Part shown: positions 23,919 to 32,444 of the stretch, in pieces
How the letters are laid out: each line of letters opens with the position of its first letter
Numbering within the stretch: position 1 is the first letter of the stretch
Origin: Pseudomonadota bacterium
Lineage (GTDB): Bacteria > Pseudomonadota > Gammaproteobacteria > Burkholderiales > Burkholderiaceae_B
Assembly (NCBI GenBank): GCA_023425645.1
Contig: JAFACG010000037.1
Span: 10,355 to 74,354 of the forward strand
DNA length: 64,000 bases
Direction: 5' to 3'
The notes under the pieces: model-generated
What the model saw: only the letters and a program-made list of their open reading frames with translations
What the model was told of the DNA's origin: nothing
The model's database searches: none
Made by a program: the position numbers and the translations under genes

Positions 23919-25141
23919 CCACGGTGGTGATCGTGGGCGCCGGGCAGGCGGGCGGCTGGGCCGCCCGCACGCTGCGCGACCAGGGTTTTGCGGGCCGCAT
24001 CGTGCTGGTGGGCCAGGAAAGCCATGCGCCCTACGAGCGCCCGCCGCTGTCCAAGGACATCCTGCTGGGTCAAGGTACGAGCGTGGCCGAACTGACCCTG
24101 CTGGACGCCGCGACCATGCAGGCGCTGAATATCGAGGCCCTGCTGGGCCGCCGCGCCCTGCGCATCGACCGCGAGCGGCGCTGCGTGATCCTGGACGATG
24201 GCGGCGAGCTGGCCTATGACCATCTGGTGCTGGCCACCGGCGGGCGCGCCCGCCAACTGCTGCCGGAACTGGCGGACCATCCACGCATGTTCACCCTGCG
24301 CACGCTGGACGACGCCCTGCGCCTGAAGGAATCCCTGCCCCGGCCCAGCCGCCTGCTGATCATCGGCGGAGGCTGGATCGGACTGGAAGTGGCCGCCACG
24401 GCCCGCCAGCTGGGCCATGCCGTGACGCTGCTGGAAGCCGCGCCGCGCTTGTGCCAGCGCAGCGTCTGCGCCGCCATGTCCGACGAACTGGCCGCCGTGC
24501 ATGGCGAGCAGGGCGTGGACCTGCGCCTGGGCGTGACCGCCGCGCAAGTACATCCCGAAGGCGAGGGCTTCAAAGCCGTGCTGTCCGACGGCGACACCCT
24601 GTCCTGCACCCACATCGTGATGGCGGCCGGGCTGCTGGCCAACGATGAGCTGGCCGTGGAAGCCGGCCTGCCCTGCCGGCAGGGCGTGGTGGTGGACGAA
24701 CGCTGCCGCAGCGCCGACCCGCGCATCTATGCGGCCGGCGACGTGGCCTTGCGCCCCGCCGACGGCCAACGCCCCGCCATGCGGCTGGAATCCTGGCAGA
24801 ACGCCCAGGACCAGGGCATCGCCGTCGCGCAGGCCATCCTGGGGCAGGATGTGCATTACCTGCCCACGCCGCTGGTCTGGTCGCAACAATACGATCGCTT
24901 CATCCAGATCTGCGGCCATGTCAGCGAAGCCCGCTCCACGGCGCTGCGCCCCCTGAAACAAGGCGGCAGCCTGCGCTTCTACCTTGATGATCAAGGCATC
25001 GTGCAAGGCGTCATCGGCATCAATGCGGGGCGCGACTGGCGCGCCGCGCGCGCCTTGGTGGAACGCCAGAGCTGGGCCGACCCGCAGGAGCTGGCGGACC
25101 CCGCCATCGCCTTGAACAAGCTGTCCCAGGCCATGGCCTGA
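23915..25141 (+). CDS. FAD-dependent ferredoxin reductase of the oxygenase system
   Basis: A 408-residue NAD(P)H:ferredoxin reductase of the glutathione-reductase fold (AndAa/NagAa-type role). It has the FAD motif VIVGAGQAGGWAARTL at the N-terminus, ERPPLSKDILLG typical of this group, the NAD motif LIIGGGWIGLEVAATARQLG at about residue 145, and the second FAD motif IYAAGDVA. The C-terminal reductase domain follows. It passes electrons from NADH to the Rieske ferredoxin encoded just upstream with a 4 bp overlap. Confidence 0.92.
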   Translation: MTTVVIVGAGQAGGWAARTLRDQGFAGRIVLVGQESHAPYERPPLSKDILLGQGTSVAELTLLDAATMQALNIEALLGRRALRIDRERRCVILDDGGELAYDHLVLATGGRARQLLPELADHPRMFTLRTLDDALRLKESLPRPSRLLIIGGGWIGLEVAATARQLGHAVTLLEAAPRLCQRSVCAAMSDELAAVHGEQGVDLRLGVTAAQVHPEGEGFKAVLSDGDTLSCTHIVMAAGLLANDELAVEAGLPCRQGVVVDERCRSADPRIYAAGDVALRPADGQRPAMRLESWQNAQDQGIAVAQAILGQDVHYLPTPLVWSQQYDRFIQICGHVSEARSTALRPLKQGGSLRFYLDDQGIVQGVIGINAGRDWRAARALVERQSWADPQELADPAIALNKLSQAMA

Positions 25142-25155
25142 ACCGGAGCCAAGAC

Positions 25156-25548
25156 ATGGATAATCACATTGCCTATACGGCCTGTCTGCAACTGGCCAGC
25201 CGCTTCTACCTGAGTCTGGACGCCTCCGATACGGCGGGCCTGCTGGCCTGCGTGACGCAGGACACGGTCTGGCACCGCCAGGGCCAGGCGCTGCAAGGCC
25301 CCCAGGCCATCGGGCAGGCCTTGGCCGAGCGCCGTGCCGAGCGCATCACCAGCCATCAGATCAGCAATTTTCATCTTGACGCCGAAACGGACGAAGAAGC
25401 CGTGGCCCATTACTACGTAACGGTCTACGACAACCAGGGCCCCGACGGCGCCCTGCAGCTCAAGACCATTCTGCGCAGCCAGGACCATTTCCGTCGTGTG
25501 GACGGCCAATGGACTTTGGTTTGCAAGCGCAGCAGCAAGCATCTTTAA
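25156..25548 (+). CDS. SnoaL/NTF2-like small protein
   Basis: A 130-residue protein with an NTF2-like pattern (ACLQLASRFYLSLDASDTAG, VWHRQGQALQGPQAIGQAL, TNLR-like strands near the end). It lies 14 bp after the reductase and so belongs to the operon. Members act as isomerases, cyclases or hydrolase-like helpers, or have no enzyme role. An accessory role on the ring-cleavage product or as a second small subunit is possible, but the sequence does not decide. Confidence 0.75.
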   Translation: MDNHIAYTACLQLASRFYLSLDASDTAGLLACVTQDTVWHRQGQALQGPQAIGQALAERRAERITSHQISNFHLDAETDEEAVAHYYVTVYDNQGPDGALQLKTILRSQDHFRRVDGQWTLVCKRSSKHL

Positions 25549-25590
25549 CGCAGTACTTTCATCATTCAGAAAAAGGGGGGAGCAGCAGAC

Positions 25591-26583
25591 ATGCTCACAC
25601 AAAAATTCATCAACACCGGCGTCCGCCTGGCGCTGACCGCCTTGCTCGGAACGGGCTTCGCTTTGGGCGCTGCCGCGCAGGCTGCGGACTACCCGGAGCG
25701 CGCGATCACCGTGATCGTGCCCTTCCCGGCGGGCGGCGGCGGCGACACGCTGGCGCGCATCGCCACCGAAGCCATCGGCCGCCAGCTCGGCCAGACGCTG
25801 ATCGTGGAAAACCGCCCAGGGGCAGGGGGCAACATCGGCACCTCCCAGGTGGCTCGCGCCAAGCCGGACGGCTACACCCTGGGCTACGGCACCAACGGCA
25901 CCGGCGCCATCAACCACTGGCTGTACTCCAATCCCGGCTATTCCAACGCCGACCTGGAGCCCATCTCGCGCCTGACCACCATTGCCGCCGCGCTGGTCGT
26001 CAACCCCGACAGCAAGTACAAGACCGTCAAGGACCTGGTCGACTACGGCAAGGCCAACCCCGACAGCCTGACCTGCGGCTCGGCCGGCAACGGCACGACC
26101 TCGCACCTGGCCTGTGAGCTGTTCAAGCAGATGACGGGCGTGAGCATCCTGCACATCCCCTACAAGGGCGGCGCGGCGGCCATGACCGACCTGATGGGCG
26201 GGCGCGTGGACCTGCTGATCGACGTGATGCCCAACCTGTCCGGCCAGATCGAAGCCGGCAAGCTGCGCCCGCTGGCCGTCACCATGAAAAAGCGCCTGGA
26301 TTCGCACCCCAACATCCCGACCATGGAAGAGGCCGGCGTGCCCGGTTACGACTTCTTTGCCTGGGACGCCATCTGGGCGCCCAAGGGCACGCCCACGGAA
26401 GTGCTGGACCGCCTGAACGAGGCCGCCCGCAAGGCCATGAGCGATCCCAAGACCGTGGCGATCCTGAAGGCCCGCGGCGCCGACACGGCCCCCACCAGCC
26501 GCGAAGAGCTGGCCTCCTTCGTGCAAGAGGAATACACCCGCCTGGGTGAAGTCGTGAAAAAGTCCGGCGCCCGCGTCGACTGA
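25591..26583 (+). CDS. Bug/TTT-family receptor ending the aromatic operon
   Basis: A 330-residue periplasmic receptor. The signal peptide ends near AAAQAADYPERA. Hallmarks are VIVPFPAGGGGDTLARI, VENRPGAGGNIGTSQVA and ILHIPYKGGAAAMTDL. It lies 42 bp after the SnoaL gene behind a GGGGGGAG site and is followed by a strong terminator, so it closes the operon. It probably binds the aromatic acid that the operon degrades, for import or sensing. No TctAB genes are near. Confidence 0.9.
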   Translation: MLTQKFINTGVRLALTALLGTGFALGAAAQAADYPERAITVIVPFPAGGGGDTLARIATEAIGRQLGQTLIVENRPGAGGNIGTSQVARAKPDGYTLGYGTNGTGAINHWLYSNPGYSNADLEPISRLTTIAAALVVNPDSKYKTVKDLVDYGKANPDSLTCGSAGNGTTSHLACELFKQMTGVSILHIPYKGGAAAMTDLMGGRVDLLIDVMPNLSGQIEAGKLRPLAVTMKKRLDSHPNIPTMEEAGVPGYDFFAWDAIWAPKGTPTEVLDRLNEAARKAMSDPKTVAILKARGADTAPTSREELASFVQEEYTRLGEVVKKSGARVD

Positions 26584-26615
26584 TCCCGACCGGCCCGGCT
26601 CCCCGCCGGGCCCAC

Positions 26616-26645
26616 GCCGGCGCCCGCCAGGGCGCCGGCTTTTTT
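26616..26645 (+). terminator. Rho-independent terminator of the aromatic operon
   Basis: A perfect 10 bp stem (GCCGGCGCCC / GGGCGCCGGC) with loop GCCA is followed by six Ts. It lies about 35 bp after the Bug-receptor stop, and the T-run touches the stop codon of the convergent LysR gene. Confidence 0.92.
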
Positions 26646-27558
26646 ACAGAATCGTCCGATTCCCGTTGCGGTCCATTTCGAACACCTTGAACTGCTGCAG
26701 ATAATGCCGCAGCCACAGGGACGCCTGGCCCAGTTGCGCCTGGCGGGACCACAGCAGATCCACGCCCACCACCCAGTCCGTGTGCGGATAAGCCTGCAGG
26801 GGCAGCTCCACCAGTTCGCCCGATTCGATCTCGCGCAGGATGGACTGGCGCGGCAAGGTGGTCCAGCCCAGGCCGGCGCGGGTCATCTCCAGCAGGGCCG
26901 AATAGCTTTCGGCCTGCCAGCTATTGCCCGCCTCCAGGTATTCCGTCGAAGGCAGCCGGTGGCCATGGGCCGCAAAGGCCAGCCGGCGATGCGCGCGCAG
27001 CTCGGCAAAGCTGATGGAGGCGCGCCGGGCCAGCGGGTGGTCGCGATGCACCACGTGCGTCAGGATCAGCTTGCCCATCTGCCTGAAGGCCACCCCGCGC
27101 GGGTAGGCCGGCTGTGAAAAGGCGATGCCCAGGTCCACTTCCCCCTGCTGCACCAATACCGATACGTCGCCGTCCATGGGATGGCGGATGGTCACGTCCA
27201 GATACGGGAACTGGCGCGCCAGCTCCTGCAGCGGCGGCACCATCACGGGGTATGGCACCTCGATGGCCAGCAGCAGCTCGGACTGGGGGATCTCCACCAG
27301 CTGCCGCGCATGCATCTCCAGATGGGCGCAGCGATCCAGCACCAGTTCGGCCTGGCGCAGCAATTGCTCGCCCGCCGGGGTCAGCACCGGCAGCTTGGCC
27401 TGACGATCAAACAGCTCCACGCCCAGGTCCACCTCCAGATTGGCCACAGCCGCGCTGACCGTGGACTGGCTCTTGCCCAGCCGGCGCGCCGCCGCCGAGA
27501 ACGAGCCTTGCCGAGCCACCGCGCCGAACATTTCCAGCTGCTCGATCGAAAACCGCAT
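26644..27558 (-). CDS. LysR-family transcriptional regulator
   Basis: A 304-residue regulator with an N-terminal HTH (FGAVARQGSFSAAARRLGKS, QSTVSAAVANLE) and a full-length effector domain. ATG 27558 has GGAGG upstream; the frame is open to 27606 but has no better start. It is divergent from the NCS2 permease/deaminase pair across 124 bp, so control of purine or pyrimidine salvage is the natural guess. Convergence with the aromatic operon makes control of that operon less likely. Confidence 0.88.
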   Translation of the reverse strand: MRFSIEQLEMFGAVARQGSFSAAARRLGKSQSTVSAAVANLEVDLGVELFDRQAKLPVLTPAGEQLLRQAELVLDRCAHLEMHARQLVEIPQSELLLAIEVPYPVMVPPLQELARQFPYLDVTIRHPMDGDVSVLVQQGEVDLGIAFSQPAYPRGVAFRQMGKLILTHVVHRDHPLARRASISFAELRAHRRLAFAAHGHRLPSTEYLEAGNSWQAESYSALLEMTRAGLGWTTLPRQSILREIESGELVELPLQAYPHTDWVVGVDLLWSRQAQLGQASLWLRHYLQQFKVFEMDRNGNRTIL

Positions 27559-27682
27559 GCCGCCTCCGAACCATCGGTTTTTCCGATGAATATTAATTAT
27601 GTTCAATTGAAAAACTGATTGATCATAGCAGCAAGCTCACCGAGAAGAGTGATACGTGGCCCTGACCACAAAGGAGACAGCC

Positions 27683-29056
27683 ATGAAACATTCCACTCCG
27701 GTTCATCCCGTGGATGAACTTCTGCCATTGCGCCAGTTGGCCAGTTTCGGCCTGCAGCATGTGCTGGTGATGTATGCCGGCGCCGTGGCGGTGCCCCTGA
27801 TCCTGGGCAGCGCCCTGGGCCTCGCCACTGAACACATGATCACCCTGATCAACGCCAATCTGCTGACCTCGGGCGTGGCCACCCTGATCCAGACGCTGGG
27901 CTTCTGGCGCTTCGGCGCCCGCCTGCCGCTGATCCAGGGGTGTTCCTTCATCGCCATCGCCCCCATGATCATGATAGGCCAGCAGTACGGCCTGACCACG
28001 GTCTTTGGCGCGGTGATCGCGGCCGGCGCGCTGACGATCGCCATTGCGCCGCTGTTCAGCCGCCTGCTCAAGCTGTTCCCGCCCGTGGTGATCGGCAGCC
28101 TGATCACCGTGATCGGCATTTCCCTGATGCCCGCGGCCGCCATCTGGCTGGGCGGGGGCAACCCGGACGCGGCCGACTTCGGCGCGCCGGGCAACCTGCT
28201 GCTGGGCCTGGCCACCATCGTCGTCACCCTCTTCATCCACGCGCGCTTCTCCGGCTTCGTGGGCAACCTGTCGGTGCTGATCGGCCTGCTGTGCGGCACC
28301 GCCCTGGCCATGCTGATGGGCTACACGGATTTCAGCCGCGTCGGCCAGGCGGCCTGGTTCGAGCTGAGCCCGCCCTTCGCCTTCGGCATGCCCGAGTTCG
28401 CCCTGGCGCCCACGCTGGTGATGATGATGGCCATGCTGGTCATCATGGCCGAGACGACCGGCAACGTGCTGGCCATCGGCAAGATCACCGGCAAGCCCGC
28501 CAGCCAGACCACGCTGGGCGACGCCTTCCGCGCCGACGGCCTGTCCACCATGCTGGGCGGCCTGTTCAACAGCTTTCCCTACAACGCCTTCACCCAGAAT
28601 ACCGGCCTGATCGCCATGTCCAACGTGCGCAGCCGCTACGTGGTGGCCGCCGCCGGAGTGATCATGATCCTGATAGGCCTGTTTCCCAAGCTGGGCGCGC
28701 TGATCGCCACCATTCCCCGGCCCGTTCTGGGCGGCTGCGCCATCGTCATGTTCGGCATGACCACGGTGGCCGGCATCCAGGAGCTGAGCCGCGTGAAATT
28801 CGAAGGCACGCGCAACGGCCTGATCGTGGCGGTGTCCGTCAGCGTGGGCGTGCTGCCCATGTCCCTGCCCGCCCTGTTCCAGCGCGTGGAAGGGCCGCTG
28901 AAACTGTTCGTGGAAAGCGGCATCTTCCTGGCCGCCATCACGGCCATCGTACTGAACCTGCTTCTGAACACCCGAGAAACCCTGGCGGCCGCCGGCGCGT
29001 CCGACGATCCCGCCGCCCCCACCCTGACACAAGAACAAGGAGCCCAACATGGATAA
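27683..29056 (+). CDS. NCS2-family nucleobase permease (second paralogue)
   Basis: A 457-residue inner-membrane symporter of the NCS2 family. FGLQHVLVMYAGAVAVPLILG is nearly identical to the first permease in this window. Other family blocks are IMAETTGNVLAIGKITGK and TQNTGLIAMSNVRSRYV. ATG 27683 follows AAGGAGA. The last 8 bp overlap the start of a deaminase gene, which suggests the substrate is a deaminated base such as guanine or cytosine. Specificity by eye is unsafe. Confidence 0.88.
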   Translation: MKHSTPVHPVDELLPLRQLASFGLQHVLVMYAGAVAVPLILGSALGLATEHMITLINANLLTSGVATLIQTLGFWRFGARLPLIQGCSFIAIAPMIMIGQQYGLTTVFGAVIAAGALTIAIAPLFSRLLKLFPPVVIGSLITVIGISLMPAAAIWLGGGNPDAADFGAPGNLLLGLATIVVTLFIHARFSGFVGNLSVLIGLLCGTALAMLMGYTDFSRVGQAAWFELSPPFAFGMPEFALAPTLVMMMAMLVIMAETTGNVLAIGKITGKPASQTTLGDAFRADGLSTMLGGLFNSFPYNAFTQNTGLIAMSNVRSRYVVAAAGVIMILIGLFPKLGALIATIPRPVLGGCAIVMFGMTTVAGIQELSRVKFEGTRNGLIVAVSVSVGVLPMSLPALFQRVEGPLKLFVESGIFLAAITAIVLNLLLNTRETLAAAGASDDPAAPTLTQEQGAQHG

Positions 29057-29555
29057 CATCGTCACCTCGTCCGCCGGCCTGAGCGCGCGCGACATGGAAC
29101 TGCTGCGCCAGACCATCACGCTGTCCGAAGAGTCCAAGGCCCGCGGCCGGCATCCCTTCGCCGCCCTGGTGGCCGACAAGGACGGCAACATCATCTGCAC
29201 CGCAGGCAACAACTCCATGCCGCCCGAAGGCGACCCCACCCAGCACGCCGAGCTGCGGGCCGCCGCGCAGGCGGCCCGCCTGCTGCCGCCCGAAGCGCTG
29301 GCCGACTGCACCCTGTACACCAGCGCCGAACCCTGCTGCATGTGCTCGGGCGCCATCTACTGGTGCGGCATAGGCCGCGTGGTCTACGCACTGGCCGAAG
29401 AGAATCTGCTGGTGCTGACGGGCGATCATCCCGAAAACCCCACCTTCTCCCTGCCCTGCCGGGAAGTCTTTGCGCGCGGCCAGCGCAAGGTGAGCGTATT
29501 CGGTCCCCTGATCGAGGACGAAGCCGCCGCGCCGCACCACGGCTTCTGGAAGTAG
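29049..29555 (+). CDS. Nucleoside/nucleobase deaminase (cytidine-deaminase-like, guanine deaminase type)
   Basis: A 168-residue zinc deaminase with the motif HAE (TQHAELRAAAQ) and PCCMCSGAIYWCG giving the two Cys ligands. This is the CDA-fold group holding B. subtilis GuaD-type guanine deaminase, tRNA adenosine deaminase and cytosine deaminase. The C-terminus FWK and the length are closest to small guanine/nucleoside deaminases. It overlaps the permease by 8 bp, forming an uptake-and-deamination pair. tRNA adenosine deaminase is unlikely given this context. Confidence 0.82.
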   Translation: MDNIVTSSAGLSARDMELLRQTITLSEESKARGRHPFAALVADKDGNIICTAGNNSMPPEGDPTQHAELRAAAQAARLLPPEALADCTLYTSAEPCCMCSGAIYWCGIGRVVYALAEENLLVLTGDHPENPTFSLPCREVFARGQRKVSVFGPLIEDEAAAPHHGFWK

Positions 29556-29697
29556 ATCTGCACAGACCCTGCGCCCGCGTCCGCCACGCGGGCGTAGACC
29601 CCGACGTCAGCAGGTGCTTCACGCCACAGGCGCAGGACAAGGATTACAATCCTCCGGGCGTGCGGCCCATGGGGACCGCAGCCTACCCTCCCCTCTC

Positions 29698-30573
29698 ATG
29701 TCTCCCAAAGACCTACGCGATCTGTTCATGCTGGCTGCCATCTGGGGCAGCTCGTTCTTGTTCACGCTCAAAGCGGTGCCCGCCTTCGGCCCCTTTCCCC
29801 TGACCGTCGTGCGCGTGGGCGCCAGCGCCATCGCGTTGATGAGCTACCTGTCCCTTACCGGACGCCTGAAAGTCTTCCTGGACAACTGGAAACCGATCTT
29901 CGGGCTGGGCATCCTGAACGCCGCCGTCCCCTTCGCCCTGTACGCCTACGCCGCCCTGCGCCTGGAGTCGGGCCTGCTGGCCGTGCTCAATGCCATGGCC
30001 CCGCTGTTCGGCGCCCTGGTGGCGCGCCTGTGGCTCAAGGAACGCCTCTCGCGCAGCCGCATCCTGGGCCTGTTCGTGGGCTTTCTGGGCATTCTGATCC
30101 TGGTGTACGACAAGCTGTCCTTCACCCAGGGCGCGCAAGGCTGGGCCGTGCTGGCCTCGCTGCTGGCCACGGTGTTCTACGGCATCGCCGCCAATTACAC
30201 CGCCCGCTATCTGCGCGGCGTCGAGCCGCGGGCCGTGGCCGCCGGCAGCATGGTCAGCGCCACGCTGGCCCTGCTGCCCTTCGCCCTGATCTGGTGGCCC
30301 GAGCAGACGCCGCCCCTGGCATCCTGGGGCGCGGCGCTGTCCCTGTCCCTGCTGTGCACGGCCGTAGCCTACCTGATCTTCTACCGCTTGCTGGCCAATG
30401 TGGGGCCGTCCAAGACCATCACCGTCACTTTCCTGGTGCCGCCCTTCGGCGTGTTCTGGGGCACGCTGCTGCTGGGCGAGGCGCTGACGCTGCAGATGCT
30501 GGCCGGCATGGCCACCGTGCTGGTGGGCACGCTGCTGGCCACCGGCGTCATCGGCCGGCGCAAGGCCGCCTGA
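29698..30573 (+). CDS. EamA-family (DMT) transporter
   Basis: A 291-residue inner-membrane protein with ten hydrophobic segments in two EamA repeats (FMLAAIWGSSFLFTLKAVPA, GLGILNAAVPFALYAYAALR; second repeat with TITVTFLVPPFGVFWG). A metabolite exporter role is typical. The start ATG 29698 is the first codon of the hydrophobic protein; the in-frame ATG at 29614 adds a polar stretch. It is monocistronic; the next gene is convergent. Confidence 0.88.
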   Translation: MSPKDLRDLFMLAAIWGSSFLFTLKAVPAFGPFPLTVVRVGASAIALMSYLSLTGRLKVFLDNWKPIFGLGILNAAVPFALYAYAALRLESGLLAVLNAMAPLFGALVARLWLKERLSRSRILGLFVGFLGILILVYDKLSFTQGAQGWAVLASLLATVFYGIAANYTARYLRGVEPRAVAAGSMVSATLALLPFALIWWPEQTPPLASWGAALSLSLLCTAVAYLIFYRLLANVGPSKTITVTFLVPPFGVFWGTLLLGEALTLQMLAGMATVLVGTLLATGVIGRRKAA

Positions 30574-30583
30574 AGCGGCGCGG

Positions 30584-31048
30584 CTATTCGTCCAGCGCGT
30601 CCTGCGCCTGGGCGTGCAGCCAGGCGGCGTAGCGCTCCTCCAGGACGGAGCGCAGAGCCTGGTAGGAATCCCAATCGTCGGGAACGTGGTAGATGGACGG
30701 CAGCGCCGCACTATCCAGCGTCTCCACGTAGTCATCCAGATAGAACTGATCGTAATAGAAGTCGGAAAATGCCCGGCCCTGGGGCGTCATGTGCTCGCCG
30801 AGCAGCTCGTCGCCACAGCACATCTGCAGCAGTTGGGAGCCTTTGATCATGTGGTCGCGGCATTGCCGCACCTCGTTCGGGAATTGCGCGACCAATTCGT
30901 CCGACAGCAGGCGGCGGGACACCAGCCAGGCCAGGTACAGGCCCATGTGCGTGCGGCCGCCTTCGGGGCCCAGGTCCTGCGGATAGTCTCCCCCGACATG
31001 CCACTCCAGGGCGTCGTATTTCACATGGTTGGAAGATGGCGTTTTCAC
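30584..31048 (-). CDS. Conserved hypothetical protein (154 residues)
   Basis: A soluble acidic protein beginning MKTPSSNHVKYDALEWHVGG, with the segments GGRTHMGLYLAWLVSRRLL and FSDFYYDQFYLDDYVETL. It has no signal peptide or membrane segment. It resembles a family of uncharacterised proteins with the pattern YD-x-x-W-H-x-GGD near the N-terminus (I believe DUF7832), but I cannot confirm it. ATG 31048 has AAGGAGG upstream. It is monocistronic, between convergent eamA and the beta-oxidation genes. Confidence 0.6.
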   Translation of the reverse strand: MKTPSSNHVKYDALEWHVGGDYPQDLGPEGGRTHMGLYLAWLVSRRLLSDELVAQFPNEVRQCRDHMIKGSQLLQMCCGDELLGEHMTPQGRAFSDFYYDQFYLDDYVETLDSAALPSIYHVPDDWDSYQALRSVLEERYAAWLHAQAQDALDE

Positions 31049-31182
31049 GGCTTTACCTCCTTGAAGATGCGAAAGATGGGAAACCGGAACCGGCCCGGTT
31101 CAAACCAGTATATCGGCGGCCCTTGGCAAAAGTGTGACCACCTGTGAAGAACTTGGTTGACGCATGACGCATGCGCTCCCAT

Positions 31183-31214
31183 GCAGACAGGCCGCCCGCA
31201 GGCGGCCTGTCTGC
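31183..31214. repeat. Perfect 14 bp hairpin after the thiolase gene
   Basis: GCAGACAGGCCGCC (31183-31196) and GGCGGCCTGTCTGC (31201-31214) form a perfect stem with loop CGCA, 18 bp past the thiolase stop. No T-run follows on either strand, so it may stabilise the mRNA 3' end or act with Rho rather than as an intrinsic terminator. Confidence 0.6.
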
Positions 31215-31231
31215 AGGACCCTGGTACAGCT

Positions 31232-32425
31232 TCAGACCCGTTCGAAAATCCCCGCCGCGCCCATGCCGGTGCCTATACACATGGTCAGCATGCCGTACTT
31301 GAGCTTGTGGCGCTGCAGGGCATGGATCACCGTGGCGGCGCGCATGGCGCCGGTGGCGCCCAGGGGGTGGCCCATGGCGATGGCCCCGCCCAGCGGATTG
31401 ACGCGCGCCGGATCCAGGCCCAGGTCGCGGATGACGGCCAGGGACTGCGCGGCGAAGGCTTCGTTGAGTTCGATCCAGTCCATCTGGTCCTGCTTCAGGC
31501 CGGCCAGGGCCAGCGCATGGGGCACCGCCTCCTTGGGGCCTATGCCCATGATCTCGGGCGGCACGCCGCGCACGGAAAAAGTCACGAAGCGCGCCAGCGG
31601 GGTCAGGTTGTGCTCGCGCAGGGCGCGCTCCGATACCACCAGCAGCACGCCCGCCCCGTCCGAGGTCTGGGAGCTGTTGCCCGCCGTGACCGAACCCTTG
31701 GCCGCGAAGACCGGCCGCAGCTTGGCCAAGGCCTCCAGGCTGGTGTCGGGGCGCGGCCCCTCGTCGCGGCTCACCACCTTGACCTGCTCGGCCACCTCGA
31801 AGCTGTCCAGGTCGGGATGGCGACGAGTCACGGTGACGGGCAGGATCTCGTCCGAAAACTCGCCCGATTCCCAGGCCTTGACGGCCTTCTGGTGCGAGGC
31901 CAGGGCGAAGGCGTCCTGGTCCTCGCGCGAGACTTTCCATTCGCGGGCCACTTCCTCGGCCGTCAACCCCATGCCGTAGGCAATGCCGTAGTTTTCCTCG
32001 GATGCGAAAATCTCCGGGCTGAACGTGGTGTTCACGCCCATGACGGGCACCTGGCTCATGGATTCCACGCCGGCCGCCAGGATGACGTCCGCCTGCCCCG
32101 TGCGGATGCGATCGGCCGCGATGGCCACGGCGCTCAGCCCCGACGCGCAGAACCGGTTCACCGTCATGCCCGGCACGGTATAGGGCAGGCCTGCCAGCAG
32201 GGCGGAGATACGCGCCACGTTGAAGCCCTGCGAACCTTCCGGCAGCGCGCAGCCGGCCACCAGATCCTCGATGGCGGCGGGGTCCAGGTCGGGCAGGCCG
32301 GCCAGGGTGTCGCGCACCGCGCCGGCCAGCAGTTCGTCGGGCCGCAGGGAGGAAAACACGCCGCGCGGCGCCTTGCCGATGGGCGTGCGCTTGGCGGCCA
32401 CGATATACGCTTGTTGCAATGTCAT
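31232..32425 (-). CDS. fadA: Acetyl-CoA C-acyltransferase (thiolase)
   Basis: A 397-residue thiolase that cleaves 3-ketoacyl-CoA in beta-oxidation. The nucleophile is Cys93 in NRFCASGLSA, and the base motifs GHPLGATGA and CIGTGMGAAG are both intact. The gene lies 19 bp downstream of the fused dehydrogenase/hydratase on the same strand, so the two form the trifunctional beta-oxidation pair. A role in a ketoadipate-type pathway is possible but less likely given the partner. Confidence 0.9.
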   Translation of the reverse strand: MTLQQAYIVAAKRTPIGKAPRGVFSSLRPDELLAGAVRDTLAGLPDLDPAAIEDLVAGCALPEGSQGFNVARISALLAGLPYTVPGMTVNRFCASGLSAVAIAADRIRTGQADVILAAGVESMSQVPVMGVNTTFSPEIFASEENYGIAYGMGLTAEEVAREWKVSREDQDAFALASHQKAVKAWESGEFSDEILPVTVTRRHPDLDSFEVAEQVKVVSRDEGPRPDTSLEALAKLRPVFAAKGSVTAGNSSQTSDGAGVLLVVSERALREHNLTPLARFVTFSVRGVPPEIMGIGPKEAVPHALALAGLKQDQMDWIELNEAFAAQSLAVIRDLGLDPARVNPLGGAIAMGHPLGATGAMRAATVIHALQRHKLKYGMLTMCIGTGMGAAGIFERV

Positions 32426-32444
32426 GTCAGCTCCTTGATCGGGC

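Noticed and set aside
27623..29356. A 577-codon minus-strand frame over the second permease and deaminase
   Set aside because: Same shadow composition; both + strand genes have intact family motifs and ribosome sites.
31183..31214. Intrinsic terminator after the thiolase gene
   Set aside because: The stem is perfect but neither strand has a T-run, so I list it only as a hairpin.
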